A stretch of DNA of 5,123 bases from an uncultured bacterium. Its GTDB lineage: Bacteria > Bdellovibrionota_C > UBA2361 > SZUA-149 > CALKYB01. A program made the translations under genes and the position numbers. The notes below the pieces were generated by a model. That model ran no database searches and was not told where the DNA came from. It worked only from the letters and a program-made list of their open reading frames with translations. The stretch lies in the NCBI GenBank assembly GCA_938003565.1, contig CALKYB010000251.1, positions 1 through 5,123 of the forward strand, in the 5' to 3' direction. Within the stretch, counting starts at the first letter, position 1; each line of letters begins with the position of its first letter. This document shows, piece by piece, positions 1 through 4,731 of this stretch.

Positions 1-20
1 GAGAGCTCGGATTTCATTAG

Positions 21-56
21 GGCTAAGCAGTAAGTTACTTCATTACTGTAAAAGCC
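21..56. repeat. Bipartite stem-loop near left edge
   Basis: GGCT (21-24) can pair with AGCC (53-56). After a small AA/AAA internal loop, GCAGTAA (27-33) pairs with TTACTGT (43-49), including one G-U, around a 9-nt loop. No U-tract follows on either strand, so it is not a standard terminator. No gene lies in positions 1-236, and it is unknown what is immediately to the left of the window. It could be the 3' structure of an upstream transcript or chance. Confidence 0.3.
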
Positions 57-162
57 GAATACACGGATGAATCTCATTTTTTGGCACAAAAGACTTTCTC
101 TTGATTTGACGGACGGGTCCATACACAGGGTATATGTGTTGTCTACCTCGCTCACGCTCGGC

Positions 163-246
163 TATACTGAAACCTGAGTCTGAGAGGTCAATATTTAACC
201 GAAATTTATAGTGGTTTCAGTATATACGAGATTTGGTTAAATATTG
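163..246. repeat. Two interleaved perfect 12-bp inverted repeats (A-B-A'-B' order)
   Basis: Arm A TATACTGAAACC (163-174) is the exact reverse complement of GGTTTCAGTATA (213-224). Arm B CAATATTTAACC (189-200) is the exact reverse complement of GGTTAAATATTG (235-246). The arms alternate A, B, A', B' with starts 22-26 bp apart, so as single-stranded nucleic acid the two stems would form an H-type pseudoknot or be mutually exclusive. On the plus strand stem B can be extended by a G-U and two A-U pairs. B' covers the last codons and stop codon of the minus-strand lipoprotein gene, so on that strand the element is its 3' end and 3' UTR. It may act as a transcript-end structure, or as four protein-binding sites on DNA; the sequence does not decide. 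Confidence 0.75.
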
Positions 247-620
247 CCGCTCACTCCCGGGAGTCTATACTTCATCGCTTTTCGAAATATTTGCAGAGCC
301 TCTTCTTTCTCCGCATCAGTAAACGCTGGGCCCCTCACAGCAAAATCAATCTCCACTGTAGAACCTTCATCCTCAAGCTCAACCAATATTTTATATTTTG
401 TATCTTGGTTGTTCTTAGAGTTCTGCTCGGCTTCGATAAAGCCTTTCTTTATGTCCGACTCAACAATTCCAAACCCAGCCTCCAAAACTGAGTCCACCGT
501 GGCATAATAAACCCAATTATAAGGCGCCGAAACCTGAAGAGATTTGTCTAAACTAGTTGAGCAAGACGCTACTAAAAAGACACTCAAAATAAAGATAACT
601 TTGACTTTGATTCGTTTCAT
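237..620 (-). CDS. Small predicted outer-membrane lipoprotein
   Basis: This 127-residue protein begins with a classical lipoprotein signal peptide: basic MKRIKVK, a hydrophobic stretch at residues 8-18, and a lipobox VASC with the acylated Cys at residue 20. Ser follows the Cys rather than Asp, which by the enteric +2 rule suggests sorting to the outer membrane. The mature part looks like one small alpha/beta domain: a helix around residues 36-49, a turn (GFGIVESD) and two strands ending in KGFIEAEQ, a polar linker (66-75), two more strands (76-96), and a charged C-terminal helix (101-119). This resembles the small periplasmic alpha/beta lipoprotein domains of unknown function, but I do not recognise a named family. 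The start is supported by GGGGAA at 628-633, seven bases upstream. A short open frame ends in an ATGA overlap with this start, hinting at translational coupling. The stop codon lies inside an inverted-repeat arm (235-246). Confidence 0.85.
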   Translation of the reverse strand: MKRIKVKVIFILSVFLVASCSTSLDKSLQVSAPYNWVYYATVDSVLEAGFGIVESDIKKGFIEAEQNSKNNQDTKYKILVELEDEGSTVEIDFAVRGPAFTDAEKEEALQIFRKAMKYRLPGVSGNI

Positions 621-760
621 TTACAAGTTCCCCAATACGCTACGGCCTCACTGAATCCTAGAAATTCTGAACTACTGTAGTCCATTCCCTTAGGAAAAAA
701 AAGACTATCCAACTCAGCTAAGGTCCTTCTAACACTATTTGAAAACGCTCCTGCTAAATG
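617..760 (-). other. Short minus-strand open frame ending in ATGA overlap with the lipoprotein start
   Basis: Reading the minus strand from 760, 47 sense codons run open after two consecutive TAG codons and stop at a TGA (619-617) that overlaps the lipoprotein ATG (620-618). The only internal ATG (685-683) gives a 22-residue peptide starting MDYSSSEF and ending YWGTCK. A TTG at 712-710, with AAGGA-like bases about 11 nt upstream, would give 31 residues. The ATGA overlap is typical of coupled genes. The missing clear start suggests either a very small coupled ORF or the surviving tail of a decayed gene. Open frames of this length also occur by chance. Confidence 0.25.
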
Positions 761-985
761 CTACTATTCAAGTGCTTTTTATCACTTCGCTGTCTTTTTC
801 ATGCCTCTATTAATGTAGTTCTTAACTTCTCTCCAAGTTCCTGCTTGTCCAGGTGTCTATTGCTGCTACGCGTAGGAAGATGGAGGGAAGAGAGTGAAGG
901 TTTTTCCTAACGTAGATTTTCCCTACCACGGATCCGCCTGAGTCTGGCGGTTTCTAGGTAGTGAAAGTCTACAACTGGAACCAAA
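621..985. other. Gene-poor stretch between divergent genes
   Basis: This is the divergent intergenic region between the minus-strand lipoprotein gene and the plus-strand ANL-like gene. It holds the short minus-strand open frame described separately, and a further minus-strand frame around 783-856 with no start codon. Two small hairpins are also visible: 871-878 with 904-912 (eight pairs, one bulge) and 934-950. I found no convincing -10/-35 pair on either strand, although both flanking genes need transcription from here. Confidence 0.5.
934..950. repeat. Compact GC-rich hairpin upstream of the ANL-like gene
   Basis: CCGCC (934-938) pairs perfectly with GGCGG (946-950) around a seven-base TGAGTCT loop and is followed by TTTCT. 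It stands out as GC-rich in an AT-rich context and sits 36 bp before the start codon at 986. It could be a short attenuator or terminator-like hairpin in the leader, or an operator. The T-stretch is too short for a confident terminator. Confidence 0.35.
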
Positions 986-1870
986 ATGATAATAAACCCG
1001 TATGCAGTCTTATCCACTGATACTTCAAACCAGGCCTTAAAAGCAGAACCAATTGAGGAACTTGTTACGCTGCTTGATCAGAAGTTGTTTTCAGAACAAA
1101 AAGGCATGGTTGTTTTTGCTGTTAGGAATAGACTAATTTCTGCAGTCTTACCTCTTTTAGCTCTCAAACGGTCGGTGGCGATAGTAAGCCCTGACACGAA
1201 AACTGACATCCTTCTTAGCAACTTAGATGGAACTAACTGTACTAAAGTGGTTATCGATAAAGGCCTAAGCGAGTTTCAGATCTTAGCCTTAAGAAAAGCT
1301 GAGATTCCAATGCTTTGTCTAAAAGCTCTATTAGCATCAACTCCGAAAACCGATGATTCAATTAAATCACAGCTGGACGGCTTCATGGTGATCAACAATC
1401 CCGGAATCCATCTACTAAGTGATAAAGGAAGATGGGGAGACTCCTATTGGATCAACAATGCGCCTAGAAGTATGGAGATAGGAGTAAATGAGTTGTGCAA
1501 CTTTCACAAACTGGAACCCTCACAGACTATCTACTCACTAGCTAAACCAGGCACCCTCCAAGCAATTTACCTGTCCCTCTTTGCCTTTAAAGCTGGCTGT
1601 CACCTGCGGTTTCTCGGAGCAAACCCTAAAAGCGTCGACTCAATGGTTGAAGTATTGAAGAACAAACGCCCTGTATCAATGATCTCCTGTGAAATTTCAA
1701 CTTTGGTTGAGCTGGTAGCTGGGCTCAAGCAAGAAGTAATCGATACTCAATTGACACTCCATTTCACCGGCCCCTGCGAACAGGATACTTTGAGCGTCAT
1801 AGAAAGGGCATTTCCTGCTGCCCAACTAATTCAAGGCCTACCAGTTGATGAAACAGGTAGGCTAATCTAG
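986..1870 (+). CDS. Truncated, degenerate ANL (adenylate-forming) superfamily-like protein
   Basis: The 294-residue product has the texture of the N-terminal domain of an acyl/aryl-CoA ligase or NRPS adenylation enzyme. Residues 41-70 look like the alpha/beta unit near the N-terminus (VVFAVRNR...LLALKRSVAIVSPD). Residues 167-210 look like the helix-strand region after motif A3 (VNELCNFHKL...LSLFAFKAGCHLRFL). Residues 256-292 resemble the strand-helix-strand leading to motif A5, ending QGLPVDETG where active enzymes have a (N/Y)GYGxTE-type motif. The Gly/Ser/Thr-rich P-loop of motif A3 ([S/T]GTTGxPKG) is not visible; residues 133-157 occupy that place. The protein ends right after the A5-like segment, so the A7 Asp, the A8 hinge and the A10 Lys are all absent, against about 500-600 residues for the family. 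I infer no adenylating activity. It may be a repurposed fold or a decaying gene. The frame is clean throughout, which favours retention. The SD is weak (TGGA at 976-979). The assignment rests on pattern memory, not a search. Confidence 0.7.
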   Translation: MIINPYAVLSTDTSNQALKAEPIEELVTLLDQKLFSEQKGMVVFAVRNRLISAVLPLLALKRSVAIVSPDTKTDILLSNLDGTNCTKVVIDKGLSEFQILALRKAEIPMLCLKALLASTPKTDDSIKSQLDGFMVINNPGIHLLSDKGRWGDSYWINNAPRSMEIGVNELCNFHKLEPSQTIYSLAKPGTLQAIYLSLFAFKAGCHLRFLGANPKSVDSMVEVLKNKRPVSMISCEISTLVELVAGLKQEVIDTQLTLHFTGPCEQDTLSVIERAFPAAQLIQGLPVDETGRLI

Positions 1871-1887
1871 AAAAATCTTTAGGTTTC

Positions 1888-1921
1888 AATTGGGAGACTA
1901 ATCTCCAATTTGTCAGTTTTT
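1888..1921 (+). terminator. Candidate intrinsic terminator of the ANL-like gene
   Basis: AATTGG (1888-1893) plus AGA (1895-1897), with one bulged G, pairs with TCTCCAATT (1902-1910) around a CTAA tetraloop. A run of five T residues lies at 1917-1921. The hairpin starts 17 bp after the stop codon at 1868-1870. The six-base gap between stem and T-run and the AT-rich stem base make it a moderate rather than strong terminator. Confidence 0.5.
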
Positions 1922-2033
1922 ATATGCTCTCTTTCTTCCTCAATCCTCATATAGTCAACCGAATCTTCAAAAATCTACCAGATAACTAAAACTCCATCAT
2001 TCTAAAGGGGTTACTGCATCTAGAGGTTTCTGA

Positions 2034-2061
2034 TTTACTTTCTCCTCACCTATTCTATAAT
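2034..2061 (+). promoter_or_regulatory. Sigma70-type promoter for the 138-residue protein gene
   Basis: A perfect -10 box TATAAT (2056-2061) is preceded, with a 16-bp spacer, by TTTACT (2034-2039), a four-of-six match to TTGACA. Transcription would start near 2068 and give a leader of about 90 nt before the ATG at 2159. The only plus-strand gene immediately downstream is the 138-residue ORF, which supports that ORF as a real independently expressed gene. Confidence 0.6.
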
Positions 2062-2095
2062 AGTGACTCTCGAAGAGGAGTAGAAGGTTTTTAGT

Positions 2096-2141
2096 TTTGA
2101 AAGGCTAAATTAGCTTGCCTCAAGTAATTCAGCCTTTCAAA
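2096..2141 (+). promoter_or_regulatory. 11-bp stem-loop in the 5' leader
   Basis: TTTGAAAGGCT (2096-2106) is perfectly complementary to AGCCTTTCAAA (2131-2141), enclosing 24 nt. An alternative compact palindrome, GCTAAATTAGC (2104-2114), uses part of the left arm, so two folds could compete. The structure lies between the predicted transcription start (about 2068) and the start codon at 2159, leaving the weak GTGGA ribosome site (2151-2155) unpaired. It could stabilise the leader or be a DNA operator. Confidence 0.5.
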
Positions 2142-2158
2142 GCAACAACAGTGGAATC

Positions 2159-2575
2159 ATGAAACCAATAGAACTAGACTACGCCCGTTTTTCTCGAAAC
2201 GTTGGTCATAGTGGAGTCCTCCATACCATGGCCTATCTAATCGCCGAGCTGCACGCTCTGGCTCATTCGGAAGAATGGGAAGATCAAACTCGATCAGCGT
2301 TGTACGATGTGCAAACTAACTCAGAGACACTAACCAACGTGGCTTACAACGCTGCAAAATCTACCGGCGTGTCTGATATTGGGGAAAGCGTTGGGGAAGT
2401 TAACAAATGCACTCTTGATATTAAGAGGCAATTAGATAGTAGTGAGGCAAAACATGGCCTTGCCAGACCCCGCATCGACGCAATGCAGAATCAATTAGCC
2501 CTAATTGATGCGCTAATGGAGAAGACAGATTTACCGGTCCTTTGGAACCCAGGCCTACCCACTACCGCCGCCTGA
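2159..2575 (+). CDS. Hypothetical helical protein, 138 residues
   Basis: I do not recognise this protein. It lacks a signal peptide and membrane segments, so it is probably cytoplasmic. It looks mostly helical: helices around residues 20-36 (VLHTMAYLIAELHALAHS), 42-67, 77-95 and 103-122, the last rich in Gln, Ala and Leu (DAMQNQLALIDALME). A short Pro/Gly-rich tail (LPVLWNPGLPTTAA) follows. A small helical bundle is a reasonable inference, but no catalytic motif is apparent; the single Cys is at residue 84. The ATG start is favoured by a recognisable promoter and leader, although the SD (GTGGA) is weak and close to the ATG. The gene stands alone: the nearest upstream gene ends at 1870, and a strong hairpin (2609-2645) lies 34 bp after the stop. 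It could be an accessory or lineage-specific gene. Confidence 0.7.
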   Translation: MKPIELDYARFSRNVGHSGVLHTMAYLIAELHALAHSEEWEDQTRSALYDVQTNSETLTNVAYNAAKSTGVSDIGESVGEVNKCTLDIKRQLDSSEAKHGLARPRIDAMQNQLALIDALMEKTDLPVLWNPGLPTTAA

Positions 2576-2608
2576 TTCGCACGTTTTTATTGATTTTATA
2601 GCTATGGC

Positions 2609-2645
2609 TAGCCCCCGCTATACTTTGCTAAAGTGTATGGGGCTA
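2609..2645. repeat. Strong 37-nt two-tier hairpin
   Basis: The outer stem TAGCCCC (2609-2615) pairs with GGGGCTA (2639-2645). After a small internal loop, the inner stem TATACTTT (2619-2626) pairs with AAAGTGTA (2630-2637), with one G-U, around a three-base GCT loop. In total 15 pairs are formed. No T-run follows on either strand; the T-rich bases lie upstream at 2583-2598. It may protect the 3' end of the upstream transcript, cause weak termination, or be a dispersed REP-like element. Confidence 0.65.
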
Positions 2646-2761
2646 ACTCTCCTCTCTTCGAGATCTATTTGGAACACGCATCTAGACATAGTTTTGCTAG
2701 TGTCTGACTTACTCCTATTCATGCAATAGGTCATGCCCTAGTGCACTGGTATGGAGGGGTA

Positions 2762-2926
2762 ATGGCAATCCCAACTCACCTTTTTATCACTATCGTTGCC
2801 TCCGCAAACTTTTCTAGGCTTGTGTTTTTAACACTACTCCTAGCTCACGTGTATCTCCTTGCAAGGGGGATAAAGAAGCGAACTACCTGGCTAATTATTC
2901 TCTCTAGCATTCTTCTATTCGTATAG
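2762..2926 (+). CDS. Small membrane protein, 54 residues, hypothetical
   Basis: The preferred start is the ATG at 2762, because GGAGG (2753-2757) and the following GG lie directly upstream, although the spacing of four bases is short. An in-frame GTG at 2741 would add seven residues but lacks such a site. The peptide begins MAIPTHLFITIVASA, has a hydrophobic span around residues 16-36 (FSRLVFLTLLLAHVYLLA), a basic loop RGIKKRTT, and a second hydrophobic stretch to the C-terminus (WLIILSSILLFV). This suggests two membrane passes with the basic loop in the cytoplasm, by the positive-inside rule. No family is recognised. It could be a genuine small membrane protein or a fortuitous ORF; the good SD is the main support. 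Confidence 0.45.
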   Translation: MAIPTHLFITIVASANFSRLVFLTLLLAHVYLLARGIKKRTTWLIILSSILLFV

Positions 2927-3092
2927 TTGACTTTTTGCGATCTAATCCAGAAGGCAACTGATTGGTCCAGGTCTAGCGACAAAATAAAAATATTTAAGTA
3001 GGTAATCTTATTAAGAAGAAATGATGAGGAGAGTGAGAACGCGAAAAATAAAAAAAACGAATATATATTAACCTAAAAAACATGTAGCTATA

Positions 3093-3135
3093 GGTAGGAA
3101 GAAAAACTCTGATTAAAAAAGTTCTTCGTCCTACC
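3093..3135. repeat. Long imperfect stem-loop, 14 of 16 pairs
   Basis: The 16-base arms 3093-3108 (starting GGTAGGA) and 3120-3135 (ending TCCTACC) pair at 14 of 16 positions, leaving an 11-nt A-rich loop CTGATTAAAAA. It is the most stable-looking local structure in the gene-free region. Neither strand shows a T-run directly after the stem, so it is not a canonical terminator. It could belong to a small RNA or be a repeated intergenic element. Confidence 0.55.
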
Positions 3136-3276
3136 CAAGCAAGGGATACAAAACTGGAGCTATAAAATAACTCAACAGATGTCCCTGAAACCTAAATAAA
3201 TCCTCAAAAAAAACCTTCGCAACCTTGTGCGAACTCACTTTCCATTTGAACTTAATCACTAAGAGATAGCTCAAAA

Positions 3277-3425
3277 AGATAGTAAGCGAATCTAAACCGC
3301 TAAGAAGCTGCTAATTGTAAGATGTAGTTAGTTGAGAAACGAAGCAAAAATCTATCTATAACCAAATAACTCTATCTACCTGCCGCTTCCTCAAGATAGG
3401 ATCGGCTTTTAAGAGCTTACTATCT
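3277..3425. repeat. Distant perfect 11-bp inverted repeat
   Basis: AGATAGTAAGC (3277-3287) is the exact reverse complement of GCTTACTATCT (3415-3425). The enclosed 127 bases contain a smaller possible stem, CTATCT (3372-3377) with AGATAG (3394-3399). Together this could be the closing helix of a structured RNA of about 150 nt, but a chance match at this distance is possible because the AGATAG/CTATCT motif recurs in this region. Confidence 0.35.
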
Positions 3426-3461
3426 AATTATAGCAATTCCTTAGTAAAATTGCAAATTTAC

Positions 3462-3490
3462 TTGCTTTGATAAACTACTCAAACTATTAT
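3462..3490 (+). promoter_or_regulatory. Sigma70-type promoter of the lemA leader
   Basis: TTGCTT (3462-3467) and TATTAT (3485-3490) are separated by exactly 17 bp and match the -35 and -10 consensus at four and five of six positions. Transcription would start near 3497, just before a ribosome site and short ORF at 3503-3558, and about 210 nt before the lemA start. No clearer promoter was found closer to lemA. Confidence 0.55.
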
Positions 3491-3513
3491 GTTTTTAGAT
3501 TTGGAGAGGCTGT

Positions 3514-3558
3514 ATGCGACTCTATGAGTCTTGGTTGAGCGAATTCTTGAAAATTTAG
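3514..3558 (+). CDS. Possible 14-residue leader peptide upstream of lemA
   Basis: ATG at 3514 opens a 14-codon frame, MRLYESWLSEFLKI, closed by TAG at 3556-3558. It has a good ribosome site: GGAG at 3503-3506, seven bases before the ATG, in the context TTGGAGAGG. It lies just downstream of a good promoter and 24 bp before a perfect stem-loop (3583-3615). The coding sequence itself contains the small palindrome GACTC-TAT-GAGTC (3518-3530). The peptide is amphipathic and rich in Leu, Ser and aromatic residues, without a run of one amino acid of the kind used in classical amino-acid attenuators. It may regulate lemA, be a small bioactive peptide, or be fortuitous. Confidence 0.4.
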   Translation: MRLYESWLSEFLKI

Positions 3559-3582
3559 AAAAATGTCAATTCACCCTCGCCT

Positions 3583-3615
3583 AGCACAATTACCGTAATT
3601 GACTGTAATTGTGCT
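3583..3615 (+). promoter_or_regulatory. Perfect 11-bp stem-loop in the lemA leader
   Basis: AGCACAATTAC (3583-3593) pairs perfectly with GTAATTGTGCT (3605-3615) around an 11-nt loop. The loop carries another GTAATTG copy (3595-3601), so CAATTAC (3587-3593) can pair with either copy; direct repeats GTAATTG-ACT-GTAATTG are seen at 3595-3611. No U-tract follows, so it is not a standard terminator. It lies 93 bp before the lemA ATG. It may be an operator for a dimeric regulator or a leader RNA switch. Confidence 0.55.
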
Positions 3616-3708
3616 TGTTGATTAAGTAGTGAGGTGCTTGCTTTGGGTCTCACTTAGAACAGTTGATAGCCCCTTACCCTTACTAGAGATATTATTGGAG
3701 AAATCTCG

Positions 3709-4290
3709 ATGCAACTTTTTGGTATTACTTTTGGCATCCTAACTCTTATTTGTATTGCCCTAGCAATACTCTTGATTGGTCTATACAACAAACTAACTCG
3801 GCTTAGAGTGCAGACCGACAATGCCTGGTCACAAATCGACGTTCAACTAAAAAGACGATACGATTTGATTCCTAATCTAGTCGAAACCGTTAAAGGTTAT
3901 GCATCTCATGAAAAAGATACTTTAGAAGCTGTTGTTCAAGCCAGAAACGCTGCTATGACCGCCTCTGGAGGGGAAGCTGAGCGTGCAGCTGCTGAAAATA
4001 TGCTTAGCTCGACTCTTAAAAGTATTTTTGCTCTACAGGAGGCTTATCCTGAGTTAAAAGCAAATGAGAGCTTTCTTAATATGCAGGAAGAAATCACAAC
4101 TACAGAAAATAAAATCTCTTTTGCTAGGCAACACTACAATGATTCGGTTTCAAATTACGTAACTCAAATGGAGGTTTTCCCTTCGAATTACGTTGCAGGG
4201 ATTTTCAACTTTGAGAATAGGGAGTTCTTCGAGCTTGACGACTTAGAATCAGCTTCAGTTAAACAGACGCCTGAAGTTTCGTTTAAGTAG
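3709..4290 (+). CDS. lemA: LemA family protein
   Basis: This 193-residue protein has the standard LemA architecture. An N-terminal membrane anchor spans residues 5-26, followed by YNKLTRLRVQTDNAWSQIDV and the family hallmark block LKRRYDLIPNLVETVKGYASHEKDTL (47-72). Long helices follow, with the YPELKANESFLNMQEEI segment (113-129), TENKISFARQHYNDSVSNY (132-150), the conserved FP (157-158) and the closing FNFENREFFE plus a PEVSF-like end. Length matches the family, about 185-200 residues. LemA proteins are membrane-anchored helical bundles whose biochemical role is not established; the name comes from a Listeria antigen, and the protein is distinct from the Pseudomonas LemA sensor kinase. Many genomes pair lemA with a TPM-domain or M48 peptidase gene; here neither follows, and a terminator-like segment and a tRNA come next. 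The start is well supported by GGAG at 3697-3700, eight bases upstream. A long leader with a promoter, short ORF and stem-loop precedes it. Confidence 0.95.
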   Translation: MQLFGITFGILTLICIALAILLIGLYNKLTRLRVQTDNAWSQIDVQLKRRYDLIPNLVETVKGYASHEKDTLEAVVQARNAAMTASGGEAERAAAENMLSSTLKSIFALQEAYPELKANESFLNMQEEITTTENKISFARQHYNDSVSNYVTQMEVFPSNYVAGIFNFENREFFELDDLESASVKQTPEVSFK

Positions 4291-4370
4291 ATAGTAAGCA
4301 CTGAATATTCGTAATAAAGCCCTAATTTAGTTTATAATTTTTTAATCAAGGCAGATTTAAAGGTAAAATT

Positions 4371-4420
4371 CGGGGTGTTCTCCCCCGGCCCCTCTCCTAG
4401 ATCTAGGGATATTTTTTATT
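4371..4420 (+). terminator. Candidate terminator region after lemA
   Basis: A GC-rich hairpin CGGGG (4371-4375) / CCCCG (4383-4387) with a seven-base loop is followed by the 12-bp palindrome CCTAGATCTAGG (4396-4407), then TATTTTTTATTT (4410-4420 and on). Either stem, or both in tandem, could terminate lemA transcription, with the T-run after the second stem giving the canonical U-tract. It lies 81 bp beyond the lemA stop codon. The second stem alone is short. Confidence 0.45.
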
Positions 4421-4575
4421 TCTAGTTATTTGTTCAATTTTTTTGCACACTTGCCTACTAAAGAGGAATCTTAAGGTAAGATAATGGTGCTTGGTTGATT
4501 GAATTTAGTTTAGCGGCTCAACCTTATTGAAGGCGACTTTTGCTCAAGATCTGTTTTTTGGGAGTTAACTTTTTT

Positions 4576-4652
4576 GCTTCCGTAGCTCAGGTGGATAGAG
4601 CACAGGTTTCCTAAACCTGGGGCCGCAGGTTCAAATCCTGCCGGGAGCACCA
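4576..4652 (+). tRNA. tRNA-Arg (anticodon CCU)
   Basis: This is a complete 77-nt cloverleaf. The acceptor stem GCTTCCG (4576-4582) pairs with CGGGAGC (4642-4648) with one G-U; discriminator A and encoded CCA follow (4649-4652). The D arm is GCTC/GAGC. The anticodon stem CAGGT/ACCTG (4603-4607, 4615-4619) closes loop TTCCTAA, giving anticodon CCT at 4610-4612, which reads AGG arginine codons. A five-base variable loop precedes the T arm GCAGG/CCTGC with loop TTCAAAT. The 3' CCA is genomically encoded. It lies 79 bp upstream of ihfB on the same strand. A weak hairpin, CGGT-TTGT-ACCG (4657-4668) followed by TATTTTATTTT, might partly terminate its transcript. Confidence 0.97.
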
Positions 4653-4731
4653 TTTTCGGTTTGTACCGTATTTTATTTTGCTGTATGTACTTATTAGTGG
4701 TTATTCTTTTAATTAAGGGTTTACTTTAAAC

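Larger units (their letters stand above)
2927..3461. other. Gene-free AT-rich stretch with inverted repeats
   Basis: No reading frame of useful length with a ribosome binding site is visible on either strand. The stretch is A-rich in its first half, with runs such as AAAAAAA at 3051-3057 and AATATATATT at 3060-3069. It contains a long imperfect hairpin (3093-3135), a perfect six-bp hairpin TTCGCA/TGCGAA (3216-3233), and an 11-bp inverted repeat with arms 128 bp apart (3277-3287 and 3415-3425). Possible contents are an unannotated small RNA, remnants of a decayed gene, or regulatory DNA. I recognise no known RNA family here. Confidence 0.5.

Noticed and set aside
173..946. Ten-base repeat CCTGAGTCTG at 173-182 and 937-946.
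   Set aside because: A single shared 10-mer is at chance level in a window of this size, and the two contexts are otherwise unrelated.
1924..1989. 21-codon plus-strand ORF beginning MLSFFLNPH after the ANL-like gene.
   Set aside because: There is no ribosome binding site, and it follows directly on the proposed terminator U-tract; open frames this short are common by chance.
1870..2660. Integron cassette with attC-like inverted repeats around the 138-residue gene.
   Set aside because: The inverted repeats lack the RYYYAAC/GTTRRRY core pairs in the right arrangement, and neighbouring genes (lemA, tRNA, ihfB) are core chromosomal.
2066..2664. Imperfect inverted copies of TCTCGAAGAG flank the 138-residue gene (about 2068 and 2655).
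   Set aside because: Only ten contiguous bases match, and several 10-mer matches are expected by chance in 5 kb. There is no transposase or target-site duplication.
3021..3071. Very basic 16-codon ORF (MMRRVRTRKIKKTNIY) rich in AGG/AGA codons.
   Set aside because: There is no convincing ribosome site or promoter, and its composition simply reflects the purine-rich tract it lies in.
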